Shown piece after piece: positions 47,314 through 55,253 of a stretch of DNA of 64,000 nt. Origin of the DNA: Mesorhizobium sp. WSM3626. GTDB lineage: Bacteria; Pseudomonadota; Alphaproteobacteria; Rhizobiales; Rhizobiaceae. A model generated the notes under the pieces. That model was not told the origin of the DNA. It saw only the letters and a program-made list of their open reading frames with translations, and did no database searches. Location: assembly GCF_000513935.1 (NCBI RefSeq), contig NZ_AZUY01000006.1, positions 62,001-126,000 on the forward strand. The letters run 5' to 3'. Position numbers and translations under genes: made by a program. How positions within the stretch are numbered: the stretch's first letter is position 1; the number at the start of each line of letters is the position of its first letter.

Positions 47314-47442
47314 GATCCATCCTGCGCAGATTTGTGCATCGGCAGGCGATAGCGGCTGCGACGCTTTAAGGCAAGCAGACTGGTGGGGCCGCCGCCAAAG
47401 GCTTTGACCCGGCCGGCAAAAGTGCTAGGAGCCCGAAACGCT

Positions 47443-47543
47443 AAAGCGCGTTGCGTCGAAACGGACTCCCTGCGGCGCGCTTTGGGTCTTTGTTTCATGC
47501 ATGTCGTTTCCCAAAACCGAGGTCACTTTTGGGCGGCATGCAT
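47443..47543. repeat. Mosaic palindromic repeat upstream of rpiA
   Basis: AAAGCGCG/CGCGCTTT lies at 47443-47450 and 47476-47483, followed by ATGCATGTCG/CGGCATGCAT at 47497-47506 and 47534-47543. The second module shares its arms with the element at 22194-22241, including the ATGCAT ends. It lies in the gph-rpiA gap just before the rpiA start. Confidence 0.75.
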
Positions 47544-47566
47544 TAGGTTTCGGGGCAGCAAACGGC

Positions 47567-48298
47567 ATGGATGCGAGGCAATTGAAGGTCGAGGCCGCGC
47601 GGGCGGCCCTTGCCCAAGTCACCGACGGCATGCGGCTCGGCATCGGCACCGGCACCACTGCCGACGAGTTCGTGCGGCTGCTCGCCGACAAGGTTGCCTC
47701 CGGCATGACCATAACAGGCGTGCCAACGTCGGAACGCACCGCTGCGCTGTGCCGCGAACTCGGCGTGCCGCTGTCGACGCTGGAGGAAACGCCCGAACTC
47801 GATCTCACCGTTGACGGCGCCGACGAAGTCGACCCGGAGCTGACATTGATCAAGGGCGGCGGCGGTGCGCTGCTGCGTGAGAAGATCGTGGCCGCGGCCT
47901 CGCGGCGCATGATCGTCATCGCCGACCGTTCGAAGATGGTCGAGACGCTCGGCCGGTTTCCTCTTCCCGTCGAAGTCAACCGGTTCGGCCTGCGCGCGAC
48001 CGAGATCGCCGTGGCCGTGGCGGCTGGAAATCTCGGCCTTTCCGGTCCGGTGACATTGAGGATGACGGGAGGCCAGCCTTTTGTTACAGACGGCGGCCAT
48101 TTTATCCTCGATGCATCTTTTGGCCGCATTCCGGATACAAGAGCGCTTTCGAATGCTCTCCACGCCATTCCTGGCGTGGTCGAGCACGGTCTTTTCATCG
48201 GGCTGGCGTCAGCGGCCATCATCGCCGGCGGCGACGGTATCCAAACTGTCCATGCCGCCCGAAAACCAGGGAGTTCTACCGATCATGATGTTGCATAA
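47567..48298 (+). CDS. rpiA: Ribose-5-phosphate isomerase A
   Basis: RpiA interconverts ribose 5-phosphate and ribulose 5-phosphate in the pentose phosphate pathway. The 243-residue product has [16 protein letters not shown] near residues 25-40, [20 protein letters not shown] near 84-103 with the catalytic Asp/Glu/Lys region, and LPVEVNRFG near 134. ATG 47567 is the family start. The following DUF2059 gene begins inside its 3' end, so the two are coupled. Confidence 0.96.
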   Translation: MDARQLKVEAARAALAQVTDGMRLGIGTGTTADEFVRLLADKVASGMTITGVPTSERTAALCRELGVPLSTLEETPELDLTVDGADEVDPELTLIKGGGGALLREKIVAAASRRMIVIADRSKMVETLGRFPLPVEVNRFGLRATEIAVAVAAGNLGLSGPVTLRMTGGQPFVTDGGHFILDASFGRIPDTRALSNALHAIPGVVEHGLFIGLASAAIIAGGDGIQTVHAARKPGSSTDHDVA

Positions 48299-48905
48299 CC
48301 GGGTTCGCCGTCTTTCCGTCCTTGTGGCGGCTTCGGCCGTCTTCGCGTTCTCCTCGCCTGTCTTCGCGCAGGACGTCACGGAATCGCATCTGAAGGCCGC
48401 ACGCGCCGCGGTTGCCGCGATCCACGCGACCGACCCGTTCGACAGCATCCTGCCGCAGGCCGCCGCGGCGCTCGAATCGCAGCTCATCCAGAAGAACCCT
48501 GACATGCAGGAGCTGATCGGCAAGACGATCAACGAGAAGGCACTGGCGATGGCCTCGCGCCGCGCGGATCTCGAGAAGGAAGCGGCTCTTGCCTATGCGA
48601 AAGTGTTTTCCGAAAAGGAACTCACCGACATCGCGGCCTTCTACAGCTCCGAGTCCGGCAAGAAGCTGCTCGACAGCGGCCCGACCGTGACGCGCGACCT
48701 CGTCAAGGCCGCCGACATCTGGCAGAACGGCGTAGCTCGCGATCTTGCCCAGCAGGTCGGCGAAACGCTGGCGGCGGCGGCAAAAGCGAAGGCGCCGGCT
48801 GCGCCTGCGCCCGCCGATGGCGCCGCTCCGGCCGACAATGCGGCCCCGGCGGATGGCGCCGCACCCGCGGACGGTTCGGCTCCCGCCGACGGCACGCAGA
48901 ACTGA
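48285..48905 (+). CDS. DUF2059 secreted protein with APADG repeat tail
   Basis: The 206-residue product has a signal peptide (cleavage near VFA-QDV) and a helical DUF2059 domain ([20 protein letters not shown] near residue 100, [14 protein letters not shown] near 119). From about 170 to the end is a low-complexity tail of 5-residue units, PADGA/PADNA/PADGS. It overlaps the end of rpiA by 14 bases and starts at the Met pair 48285/48288. The tail may reach through the periplasm or contact peptidoglycan. A terminator follows. Confidence 0.85.
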   Translation: MMLHNRVRRLSVLVAASAVFAFSSPVFAQDVTESHLKAARAAVAAIHATDPFDSILPQAAAALESQLIQKNPDMQELIGKTINEKALAMASRRADLEKEAALAYAKVFSEKELTDIAAFYSSESGKKLLDSGPTVTRDLVKAADIWQNGVARDLAQQVGETLAAAAKAKAPAAPAPADGAAPADNAAPADGAAPADGSAPADGTQN

Positions 48906-48941
48906 TCCTGCATTTCAAACGCTGCCTTTGCGGCCATCTGT

Positions 48942-48970
48942 AAAGCCCGGCCTGTCCGGGCTTTTCTTTT
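48942..48970 (+). terminator. Rho-independent terminator after DUF2059
   Basis: A 9-bp stem AAAGCCCGG/CCGGGCTTT (48942-48950 and 48956-48964) with loop CCTGT is followed by TCTTTT. It lies 37 bases past the stop and separates the gene from gor. Confidence 0.9.
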
Positions 48971-49024
48971 GGTGGTTTGCGGCCTACCTGTCACTCACAT
49001 TTTTGGCGTTCAAGGAGCCGCTTC

Positions 49025-50416
49025 ATGGCCGGTTATGACTACGACCTCTTCGTCATCGGCGGAGGCTCCGGCGGGGTGAGGGCGGCACGGGTCGCGGCAG
49101 CGCTCGGCAAGCGCGTCGGCATCGCCGAAGAATACCGTTTTGGCGGCACCTGCGTCATCAGGGGCTGCGTGCCGAAAAAGCTCTATGTCTATGCCTCGCA
49201 ATTTCCCGAGCATTTCGCCGACGCCGCCGGCTACGGCTGGACGGTGCCGGGAGCCAGTTTCGACTGGCAGACGCTGGTCGCCAACAAGGACCGCGAGATC
49301 AGCCGCCTGGAGGCGATCTACAAGAAGAACGTCGAGGGTTCGGGCGGCGAGACCTTTCATTCGCGGGCGATGATCGTCGACCCGCACGTGATCCATCTCC
49401 TGAGCGAGGACCGCACCGTCACCGCCGATCAGATCCTGATCGCCACCGGCGGCCGTCCGGCGGCGCATCCGGCACTGCCCGGCCACGAACACTGCATCTT
49501 CTCCAATGAGGCTTTCGACCTCAAGGAACTGCCGAAGACGATTATGATCGAGGGCGGCGGCTATATCGCGGTCGAGTTCGCCAACATCTTTCACGGGCTC
49601 GGCGTCGACACCACGCTGGTCTATCGCGGCAAGGAAATTCTTGGCCGCTTCGACATGGATCTGCGGCGCACGCTGCATGAGACGATGGAAAAGAAGGGGA
49701 TAAAAATCCTTTGCCATTCCGTCTCCGAATCGGTCAGCAGGCGGCCGGACGGGCGGCTCGACGCGCAGCTCATCAGCGGGCAGGTGCTGACGGTCGACCA
49801 GGTGATGCTGGCCATCGGCCGCATCCCCAACAGCGAGAATATGGGCCTGGAGGGCATAGGCATCGAGATGGCCGCCGCGACCGGTGCGATCAAGGTCGAC
49901 CGGTATTCCCGCACCAACATCGACAATATCTGGGCGATTGGCGATGTCACCAACCGCGTACAGCTGACGCCGGTGGCGATCCACGAAGCGATGTGCTTCG
50001 TCGAGACGGCGTTCAAGGGCAATCCGACGGCGCCCGACCACGACACGATCGCGACCGCCGTCTTCTCGCAACCCGAAATCGGCACGGTCGGCCTATCGGA
50101 AGACGAAGCCGTCAAGCGCTTCGCCGATATCGAAATCTACCGCGCCAGCTTCCGGCCGATGCGGCACACGCTGTCGGGCCGTGACGAAAAGATGATGATC
50201 AAGCTGGTCGTCGACGGCGCTTCGCGCAAGGTTCTCGGCGCCCACATACTGGGGCCGGATGCCGGGGAAATGGCACAGTTGCTCGGCATCCCCCTGAAAG
50301 CGGGGCTGACCAAGGATGATTTCGACCGCACCATGGCCGTGCATCCGACCGCGGCAGAAGAGCTCGTCACCATGTACAAGCCGACCTACCGGGTGAAGGA
50401 CGGCGAGCGCATCTGA
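49025..50416 (+). CDS. gor: Glutathione-disulfide reductase
   Basis: The 463-residue flavoprotein reduces oxidised glutathione with NADPH. FAD-binding VIGGGSGGVRAAR is near residue 10, the redox disulphide GTCVIRGCVP has Cys43 and Cys48, the NADPH loop GGGYIAVEFANIF is near 179, and the second FAD motif NIWAIGDVTNRVQLTPVAI is near 300-318. The dimer His-Glu is in HPTAAEE near 440. ATG 49025 gives the canonical N-terminus. Glutathione rather than trypanothione or mercuric ion is inferred from length and motif detail. Confidence 0.94.
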   Translation: MAGYDYDLFVIGGGSGGVRAARVAAALGKRVGIAEEYRFGGTCVIRGCVPKKLYVYASQFPEHFADAAGYGWTVPGASFDWQTLVANKDREISRLEAIYKKNVEGSGGETFHSRAMIVDPHVIHLLSEDRTVTADQILIATGGRPAAHPALPGHEHCIFSNEAFDLKELPKTIMIEGGGYIAVEFANIFHGLGVDTTLVYRGKEILGRFDMDLRRTLHETMEKKGIKILCHSVSESVSRRPDGRLDAQLISGQVLTVDQVMLAIGRIPNSENMGLEGIGIEMAAATGAIKVDRYSRTNIDNIWAIGDVTNRVQLTPVAIHEAMCFVETAFKGNPTAPDHDTIATAVFSQPEIGTVGLSEDEAVKRFADIEIYRASFRPMRHTLSGRDEKMMIKLVVDGASRKVLGAHILGPDAGEMAQLLGIPLKAGLTKDDFDRTMAVHPTAAEELVTMYKPTYRVKDGERI

Positions 50417-50435
50417 CGCCTCGCCTGTCGACGCG

Positions 50436-50461
50436 CCGCCGCCAGCCTTGGCCGGCGGCGG
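50436..50461. terminator. GC-rich hairpin between convergent gor and mgtE
   Basis: CCGCCGCCAGCC pairs with GGCCGGCGGCGG across a two-base turn with one mismatch. It lies 20 bases past the gor stop and 12 bases past the mgtE stop. There is no T run on either side, so it may be a shared roadblock rather than a typical intrinsic terminator. Confidence 0.45.
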
Positions 50462-50472
50462 TAGTCAAACCG

Positions 50473-51837
50473 CTACAGCAGAGTGCCGCGCAGAATGACC
50501 AGCGCCACTGAGAAATAGATCACCAGTCCGGTGACATCGACCAGCGTGGCGACGAACGGCGCGGATGCGCTGGCGGGGTCGAAACCGACCCGTTTCAGGG
50601 CGAAAGGCAGCATCGACCCCGACAGCGAGCCGAAGGTGACGATGCCGACCAGTGCGGCGCCGACAGTCGTGGCGATCAGCGGCCAGTGCGGGCCATAGTC
50701 GTAGAAGCCCATATATTGCCAGAGCGCGATGCGGCAGACGCCGACGACGCCGAGCATGGCGCCGAGCACGAGACCGGTAGGCAATTCGCGCAACGCCACC
50801 CGCCACCAGTCGCGCAGGCCGATCTCGCGCAGTGCCAGCGCACGGATGACCAGCGAGGTCGCCTGCGAGCCGGAATTGCCGCCGGAGCTCATGATCAGCG
50901 GGATGAACAGCGTCAGCACGATCGCTTTCTCCAGCTCGCCCTCATAGCTTTGCATCGCATTGGCCGTCAGCATCTCGCTGATGAACAGCGCGCAGAGCCA
51001 GCCGCCACGCTTCTTGATCATGGCGAGGAAGCTCATCTTCATATACGGCTCGTCCAGAGCCTCCATGCCGCCGAAGCGATGCACGTCCTCCGTGGTCTCC
51101 TCGATCATCGTGTCGATGATGTCGTCGATGGTGACGATGCCGAGGATCTTGCCGTGGTCGACGACCGGAACGGCGAGCAGATCGTATTTGGAGATCGTCT
51201 GCGCCAGGTTTTCGCGGTCGATCAGCGGGCTGACCGTCACCGGCATGCGGTCGGGCGCCACCGACAGGATCGAGTCGTCCGGCTCACCGGCGATGAGCCG
51301 ACGCAAGCCCGTCGACCGCACCAGGAGGTGTGTTTGCGGATCGACGATGTAGATTGCATACACGGTCTCGCGCGTCCGCTCGACCTTGCGGATGTAATCG
51401 AGCGTGCGTCCGACGGTCCAGTCGGAGGGAACGCTGACGAACTCCGTCGTCATGATCGAGGCGGCGCTGCCTTCAGGATAGCCCAGAATGGAAAGCAGGG
51501 TCGCGCGTAGCGGCGGCACCAATGCGCCGAGCAGCTCGGAGCGTGCCGGATCTTCGAGCTCGCGCAGGATGTCGGCCGCGCGGTCGACCGACATGGCGGT
51601 GAGCAGCTTGCTCGCCTTGGGACGGGGCAGGGCCTCCGCCAGTTCGGGCGCGCCCTCAAGCTCAGGCTGATCGAAAATCTCGACCAGCCGTTCGAAGGGT
51701 ACGGCGCAAAGCAGCTCCGTCGCGGTTTCGCGCGATTCATGATTGAGCGCCTCGACAACGTCGGCGACGTGGTCATTGGCAAGGATGCAGGCGATGGCGA
51801 TGGCCTCGTCGTCCGCTACCGGGGAAAAATCGTTCAT
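50473..51837 (-). CDS. mgtE: Magnesium transporter MgtE
   Basis: The 454-residue MgtE channel has the cytosolic N-terminal domain (about 1-130; superhelix of short helices), two CBS domains (about 140-260; SIMTTEFVSVPSDWTVG and AVPVVDHGKILGIVTIDDII), and a C-terminal membrane domain of five hydrophobic segments with PLIMSSGGNSGSQATSLVIR near 313-332, the pore motif. The N and CBS domains sense Mg2+ and gate the pore. A structured leader precedes the ribosome site. Confidence 0.95.
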   Translation of the reverse strand: MNDFSPVADDEAIAIACILANDHVADVVEALNHESRETATELLCAVPFERLVEIFDQPELEGAPELAEALPRPKASKLLTAMSVDRAADILRELEDPARSELLGALVPPLRATLLSILGYPEGSAASIMTTEFVSVPSDWTVGRTLDYIRKVERTRETVYAIYIVDPQTHLLVRSTGLRRLIAGEPDDSILSVAPDRMPVTVSPLIDRENLAQTISKYDLLAVPVVDHGKILGIVTIDDIIDTMIEETTEDVHRFGGMEALDEPYMKMSFLAMIKKRGGWLCALFISEMLTANAMQSYEGELEKAIVLTLFIPLIMSSGGNSGSQATSLVIRALALREIGLRDWWRVALRELPTGLVLGAMLGVVGVCRIALWQYMGFYDYGPHWPLIATTVGAALVGIVTFGSLSGSMLPFALKRVGFDPASASAPFVATLVDVTGLVIYFSVALVILRGTLL

Positions 51838-51849
51838 GGTTCACTCCTT

Positions 51850-51897
51850 GCCGTCCGGCAGGACATGAACCATTCAGGTCACGTCTAGGCGGACGGC
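51850..51897 (-). promoter_or_regulatory. Structured 5' leader of mgtE
   Basis: In the mgtE transcript GCCGTCCG (51890-51897) pairs with CGGACGGC (51850-51857), forming an 8-bp outer stem. Inside it GACGTGA (51879-51885) pairs with TCATGTC (51862-51868) through seven pairs including one G-U. The ribosome site AAGGAG follows within four bases. The position fits translational control, but the fold is not a known magnesium riboswitch to my reading. Confidence 0.5.
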
Positions 51898-52108
51898 GGT
51901 TGCGTTCGACTGTGACTGTCGCCAGGCATGGCGCGGTGACCTTTCCGCTTGCGGGTTCGCTTTTGACTGTCTGCAAGCCGGCGCAACATAGGAGCGCGCC
52001 TTGCCGAGTCAATCGCGGTGAGGAAGGAAAACAGTGCCGAACGGCGCCGATCGCGAGACTGTGATCACCGTGTGCCGTTCAACGCGACAAGTCCCGGTGA
52101 CGTCGTCG

Positions 52109-54001
52109 TTATTTCTGCTTCAGCCGACGCGAGAACCGCGTCCATTTGTCCTCTACCGGCCTTGGCTGGGCCAGGATCGTGGTGAGTTCGAGAGGCAGGC
52201 TCGGGGCGAGCGGCTTCTTCGTGGCGACGCCGTCGGCAATCAAGACCATCGAGTGGTAGAACTCGGTGCCGGCAGCCGATCTCGGCGCCACGGCTTCGTG
52301 CATGACACTGATCACCGTCACATCCGGGCAGTTGTCCTTGATGGCCTGGTGGAAGGCAATCTTGCCGTCAGGGTCGAGAGCACCGGTCGCCTCATCGAGG
52401 AACAACAGTCCCGGCTGCTGCAGTATGATACGAGCCACCACCAACTTCTGTTTCTGGCCGCCCGACAGGACCTGATCCCAGCTTTTGCCCTCGCGGCTTT
52501 CATTGGCCATGTGTTCGATGAAATCGCCAAGGCCAGCCTTGTGCAGCGCCGACGCGACCTGGGCATCGCCATGATCGCGTTCGGAGCCGGGCAGGCAGAC
52601 CAGCTGCTTCAGTGATACCTGCGGCAGCTTGACCTCCTGGGCGGCATAAAAACTCTTCACGCCCTCGGGGAAGACGATAGTGCCGCGGCCGTAGGGCCAC
52701 AAACCGTTGATCGCCTTGATCAGCGAGGTCTTGCCGCAACCGGATTCGCCCTTCAGGAAGGTCCATTCGCCGCGCCGGAAGCGCAGGTTGGCGGAGCTGA
52801 GGAATGGCGTCGCGTCCTCGCCCTGATGCGCCAGCTCCAGCTTCTGGATGGTCAGGCCGAAAACCGGATTCTGGCTGGCGTAGTGGAAGTCGGAACGGCC
52901 GCTCTGGCTGTAGAATTCCTGTGGGTGCTGGACATTCTCGATCGCGTTGGCGAGCTCCGTCACACGCTGGCTATTGGCGCGAAGCGTGGCGATGGCGGGC
53001 ATGACGTGAATGAACCACGAACACTGGCTGATGAGTTGGCCCACCATTTCAGAGCCGGTGATGTAGCCTTTATAGTCCAGGCGGCTGTGGATGAACGGCA
53101 CCAGGCCAGGAGCATAGGCCACAATACGGGCGCCGATGAAATTGTAGATCAACTCGAACGACATATAGCTGGTGTTGACGACATTCAGCCGTCCCCAGGT
53201 GCGATCGATGTCGACATAGAGCCGGTCGTGCATCATTTTCTGCACGCCCTCGCCATGTGAGGCGGCGACATGGAAGCTGCGGCGCAGAAATGTCGTCAGT
53301 TCGCTACGATAGCTTCCCTCGGCCTTCTGCATGCGAATATTGAGACGTTCGAGCAGGCTGCCGAGCTTGACCGCGATCCAGGTGTTGAGGGGCACGTAAG
53401 TGGCAACCGCGAGGAGGGCCAGAACAGCGCTGCCATAGCTGCCAAGAAACTCCAGACCTTTGACCTCCACCGACGACTGCAGCAGGTTCTGGCCGATAAA
53501 GTAGAGCGAAGTCGCCAGCCCCAGCACGCCCATGGCGAGGCCGATCGCACCGCCGGTCATGTCCTTGATCGATTCCTGGATGCGCTGGTCGACATTGTCG
53601 GGCGCAACGATGCCGCCGTCCGCGGAACCATGTTGAGCATGGAAATGAGTATGGTTGCCGTCGAGCAAGGCCTGGTTGAATTTGTCATTCAGCCAGCCAC
53701 GCCATTTGCGGTGCAAGGTTGCCGAGACGAGATTGCGAATACCGGTGAAGCCGGCATCCTTGAGCAGGACGAGCAGCACCAGCACGCCGGCGTTGGTCAG
53801 GATTGTCTCCAGCGGACGGGTGTTGGCGGCGTCGTGCAGGAAGGCAATTGAATTCACCAATTCGCCCGAAGCCATGGCGAACCACACGCTGGCCTTACTG
53901 GACAGCGCGGTGAGCAGCGCGATCACCAGCGTCAGCGTCCAGGCTTCCTTCCAGCGGTCCGAGACCCAGTAGGCCCGCATGAGCCCCCAGAAATTGCGCA
54001 T
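52109..54001 (-). CDS. BacA/SbmA-like ABC transporter with fused ATPase (BclA/ExsE type)
   Basis: This 630-residue protein has an N-terminal ABC_membrane_2 region (about five hydrophobic segments to residue ~390, with LVSATLHRKWRGWLNDKFNQ near 90 and DNVDQRIQESIKDMTGG near 133) and a C-terminal ATPase: Walker A GESGCGKTSLIKA near 425, signature SGGQKQKLVVARI near 520, Walker B GLLFLDEATGALDPD near 537. This is the BacA-related half-transporter family (for example BclA, YddA, ExsE) that moves peptides or very-long-chain acyl compounds as a homodimer. The ATG at 54001 is used; a TTG at 54106 could add 35 residues. Confidence 0.82.
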   Translation of the reverse strand: MRNFWGLMRAYWVSDRWKEAWTLTLVIALLTALSSKASVWFAMASGELVNSIAFLHDAANTRPLETILTNAGVLVLLVLLKDAGFTGIRNLVSATLHRKWRGWLNDKFNQALLDGNHTHFHAQHGSADGGIVAPDNVDQRIQESIKDMTGGAIGLAMGVLGLATSLYFIGQNLLQSSVEVKGLEFLGSYGSAVLALLAVATYVPLNTWIAVKLGSLLERLNIRMQKAEGSYRSELTTFLRRSFHVAASHGEGVQKMMHDRLYVDIDRTWGRLNVVNTSYMSFELIYNFIGARIVAYAPGLVPFIHSRLDYKGYITGSEMVGQLISQCSWFIHVMPAIATLRANSQRVTELANAIENVQHPQEFYSQSGRSDFHYASQNPVFGLTIQKLELAHQGEDATPFLSSANLRFRRGEWTFLKGESGCGKTSLIKAINGLWPYGRGTIVFPEGVKSFYAAQEVKLPQVSLKQLVCLPGSERDHGDAQVASALHKAGLGDFIEHMANESREGKSWDQVLSGGQKQKLVVARIILQQPGLLFLDEATGALDPDGKIAFHQAIKDNCPDVTVISVMHEAVAPRSAAGTEFYHSMVLIADGVATKKPLAPSLPLELTTILAQPRPVEDKWTRFSRRLKQK

Positions 54002-54106
54002 CGAGGATACCGGCGTCAAATGCGACTGCCCTGCGGCGTCGCGGTGTAGTCCATCCGGTACTGACTCTTGCGATCGTCTGCCGATCCGAATCACGATCCC
54101 GCCCAA

Positions 54107-54556
54107 ACCTTTTTTGTTTTGTTACGGATGGTAACACCAATTGATCATTTTCCATTAATTTTAAACCGGGCCGATCAGAAAGCCGCCGCGGCCGTTGCCC
54201 TGAGGCAACAGATTTAAGATCGAATTGACATCAAAATCGTGGATGATGATCAGAACATTTCAAGGAATTTCAGCCGTTTAGGCACCACGGCCGTGGCCGC
54301 GGTAGATCTTCCCTTAGGGAAGCTTCGTACACGGCTTTGTGACTCAAAAGTCGTGTGAGGCGGGGGATTTTCTTACTGGGCCTGGCCAGAATTCCCGAAA
54401 TACCCTGCCCTCAATGTCTGATTCCTTGCCGCAGCGACGTCGCCAAACTCGCCTGTCCCGTCATCAACCAAGGGGTTGATCCGCACCAGCGCGCCAACGG
54501 TGGCTGGTTCTTTCATCAGCAAGGCCAAAATGGCGGCGAAGTGGCGTCTGCTGGCC
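54107..54556. other. Gene-free interval with three palindromes
   Basis: This interval lies between the BacA-like gene and the DsbA-family gene. I find no convincing coding sequence. It contains CCACGGCCGTGG (54285-54296), the hairpin CTTCCC-TTA-GGGAAG (54308-54322) and a longer hairpin with arms CACGGCTTT and AAAGTCGTG (54330-54338 and 54347-54355, one G-U), then GGCGGGGGATTTTC. The rest is AT-richer near 54220-54275, where promoters for the BacA-like gene may lie. Confidence 0.5.
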
Positions 54557-55237
54557 TCAGTCGGCCTTTTCCAATTCACCACGCCCCTTGGCCGCCGCGA
54601 CCTGACGGATCGCATCAGCCAACGTGTCCGCGTCCTGCGCGCCCATCACGGCATATTTACCCTCGAGCAGGAAGCACGGCACGCCTGTGATGCCCATGCG
54701 CGAAGCGGTGGCGATTTCCGTGCGAACCGCTTCGACATCGGCGTCGCTCGGCAAGAGCGTTTCAACAACCGAGGCGTCCATGCCGGCCTTGCGGGCAGCT
54801 TCGACCAGCACCGTATGGTCGCCGATGTTGACGCCTTCCTCGAAATTCAGCTGGAACAGGCGGCGCACCAGCCGGTTCTGAACGTCCTCGCCGGCAGCAC
54901 CGGCCCAGCGAATCAACCGATGCGCGTCGAGCGTGTTTGGGGCCACCTTTATGGCGTCAAAGGCAAAGGAAATGCCCTCGGCCTCGCCAAGCGGCTCGAT
55001 GCGGGCATGAATTTCGCTAATGCGCTCGTCGCTGCCAAACTTGGCCAGCATGTATTCGTGGCGGTCCTTGCCTTGCGGCGGAATGGTCGGATCGAGCTGG
55101 AACGGCCGCCAGCGTATATGAACTTCGACGTCTCCGGCCGCGGCGACCGCCTTGTCCAGCCGCTTCTGGCCGATGAAGCACCACGGGCAGACGACGTCCG
55201 ACACCACATCGACGGTTATGGCGTTCGCTTCGCTCAT
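54557..55237 (-). CDS. DsbA-family (FrnE-like) oxidoreductase
   Basis: The 226-residue thioredoxin-fold protein has the active site VVCPWCFIG near residue 15-23 (CPWC) and the cis-Pro region GITGVPCFLLEG near 184. The long helical insert matches FrnE/2-hydroxychromene isomerase-type DsbA relatives, with no signal peptide, so it is cytosolic. The start is ATG 55237. It is 16 bases downstream of the binding protein gene and probably co-transcribed. The substrate is unknown. Confidence 0.87.
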   Translation of the reverse strand: MSEANAITVDVVSDVVCPWCFIGQKRLDKAVAAAGDVEVHIRWRPFQLDPTIPPQGKDRHEYMLAKFGSDERISEIHARIEPLGEAEGISFAFDAIKVAPNTLDAHRLIRWAGAAGEDVQNRLVRRLFQLNFEEGVNIGDHTVLVEAARKAGMDASVVETLLPSDADVEAVRTEIATASRMGITGVPCFLLEGKYAVMGAQDADTLADAIRQVAAAKGRGELEKAD

Positions 55238-55253
55238 CTCTATCTCCGGGTTT

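Noticed and set aside
48805-48900. Tandem repeats resembling a CRISPR-like array
   Set aside because: These are 15-base in-frame codon repeats for APADG units within a protein tail, without spacers.
54373-54615. 80-codon minus-strand frame in the gene-poor stretch
   Set aside because: It runs into the DsbA-family gene in a different frame, has no ribosome site and no recognisable domain.
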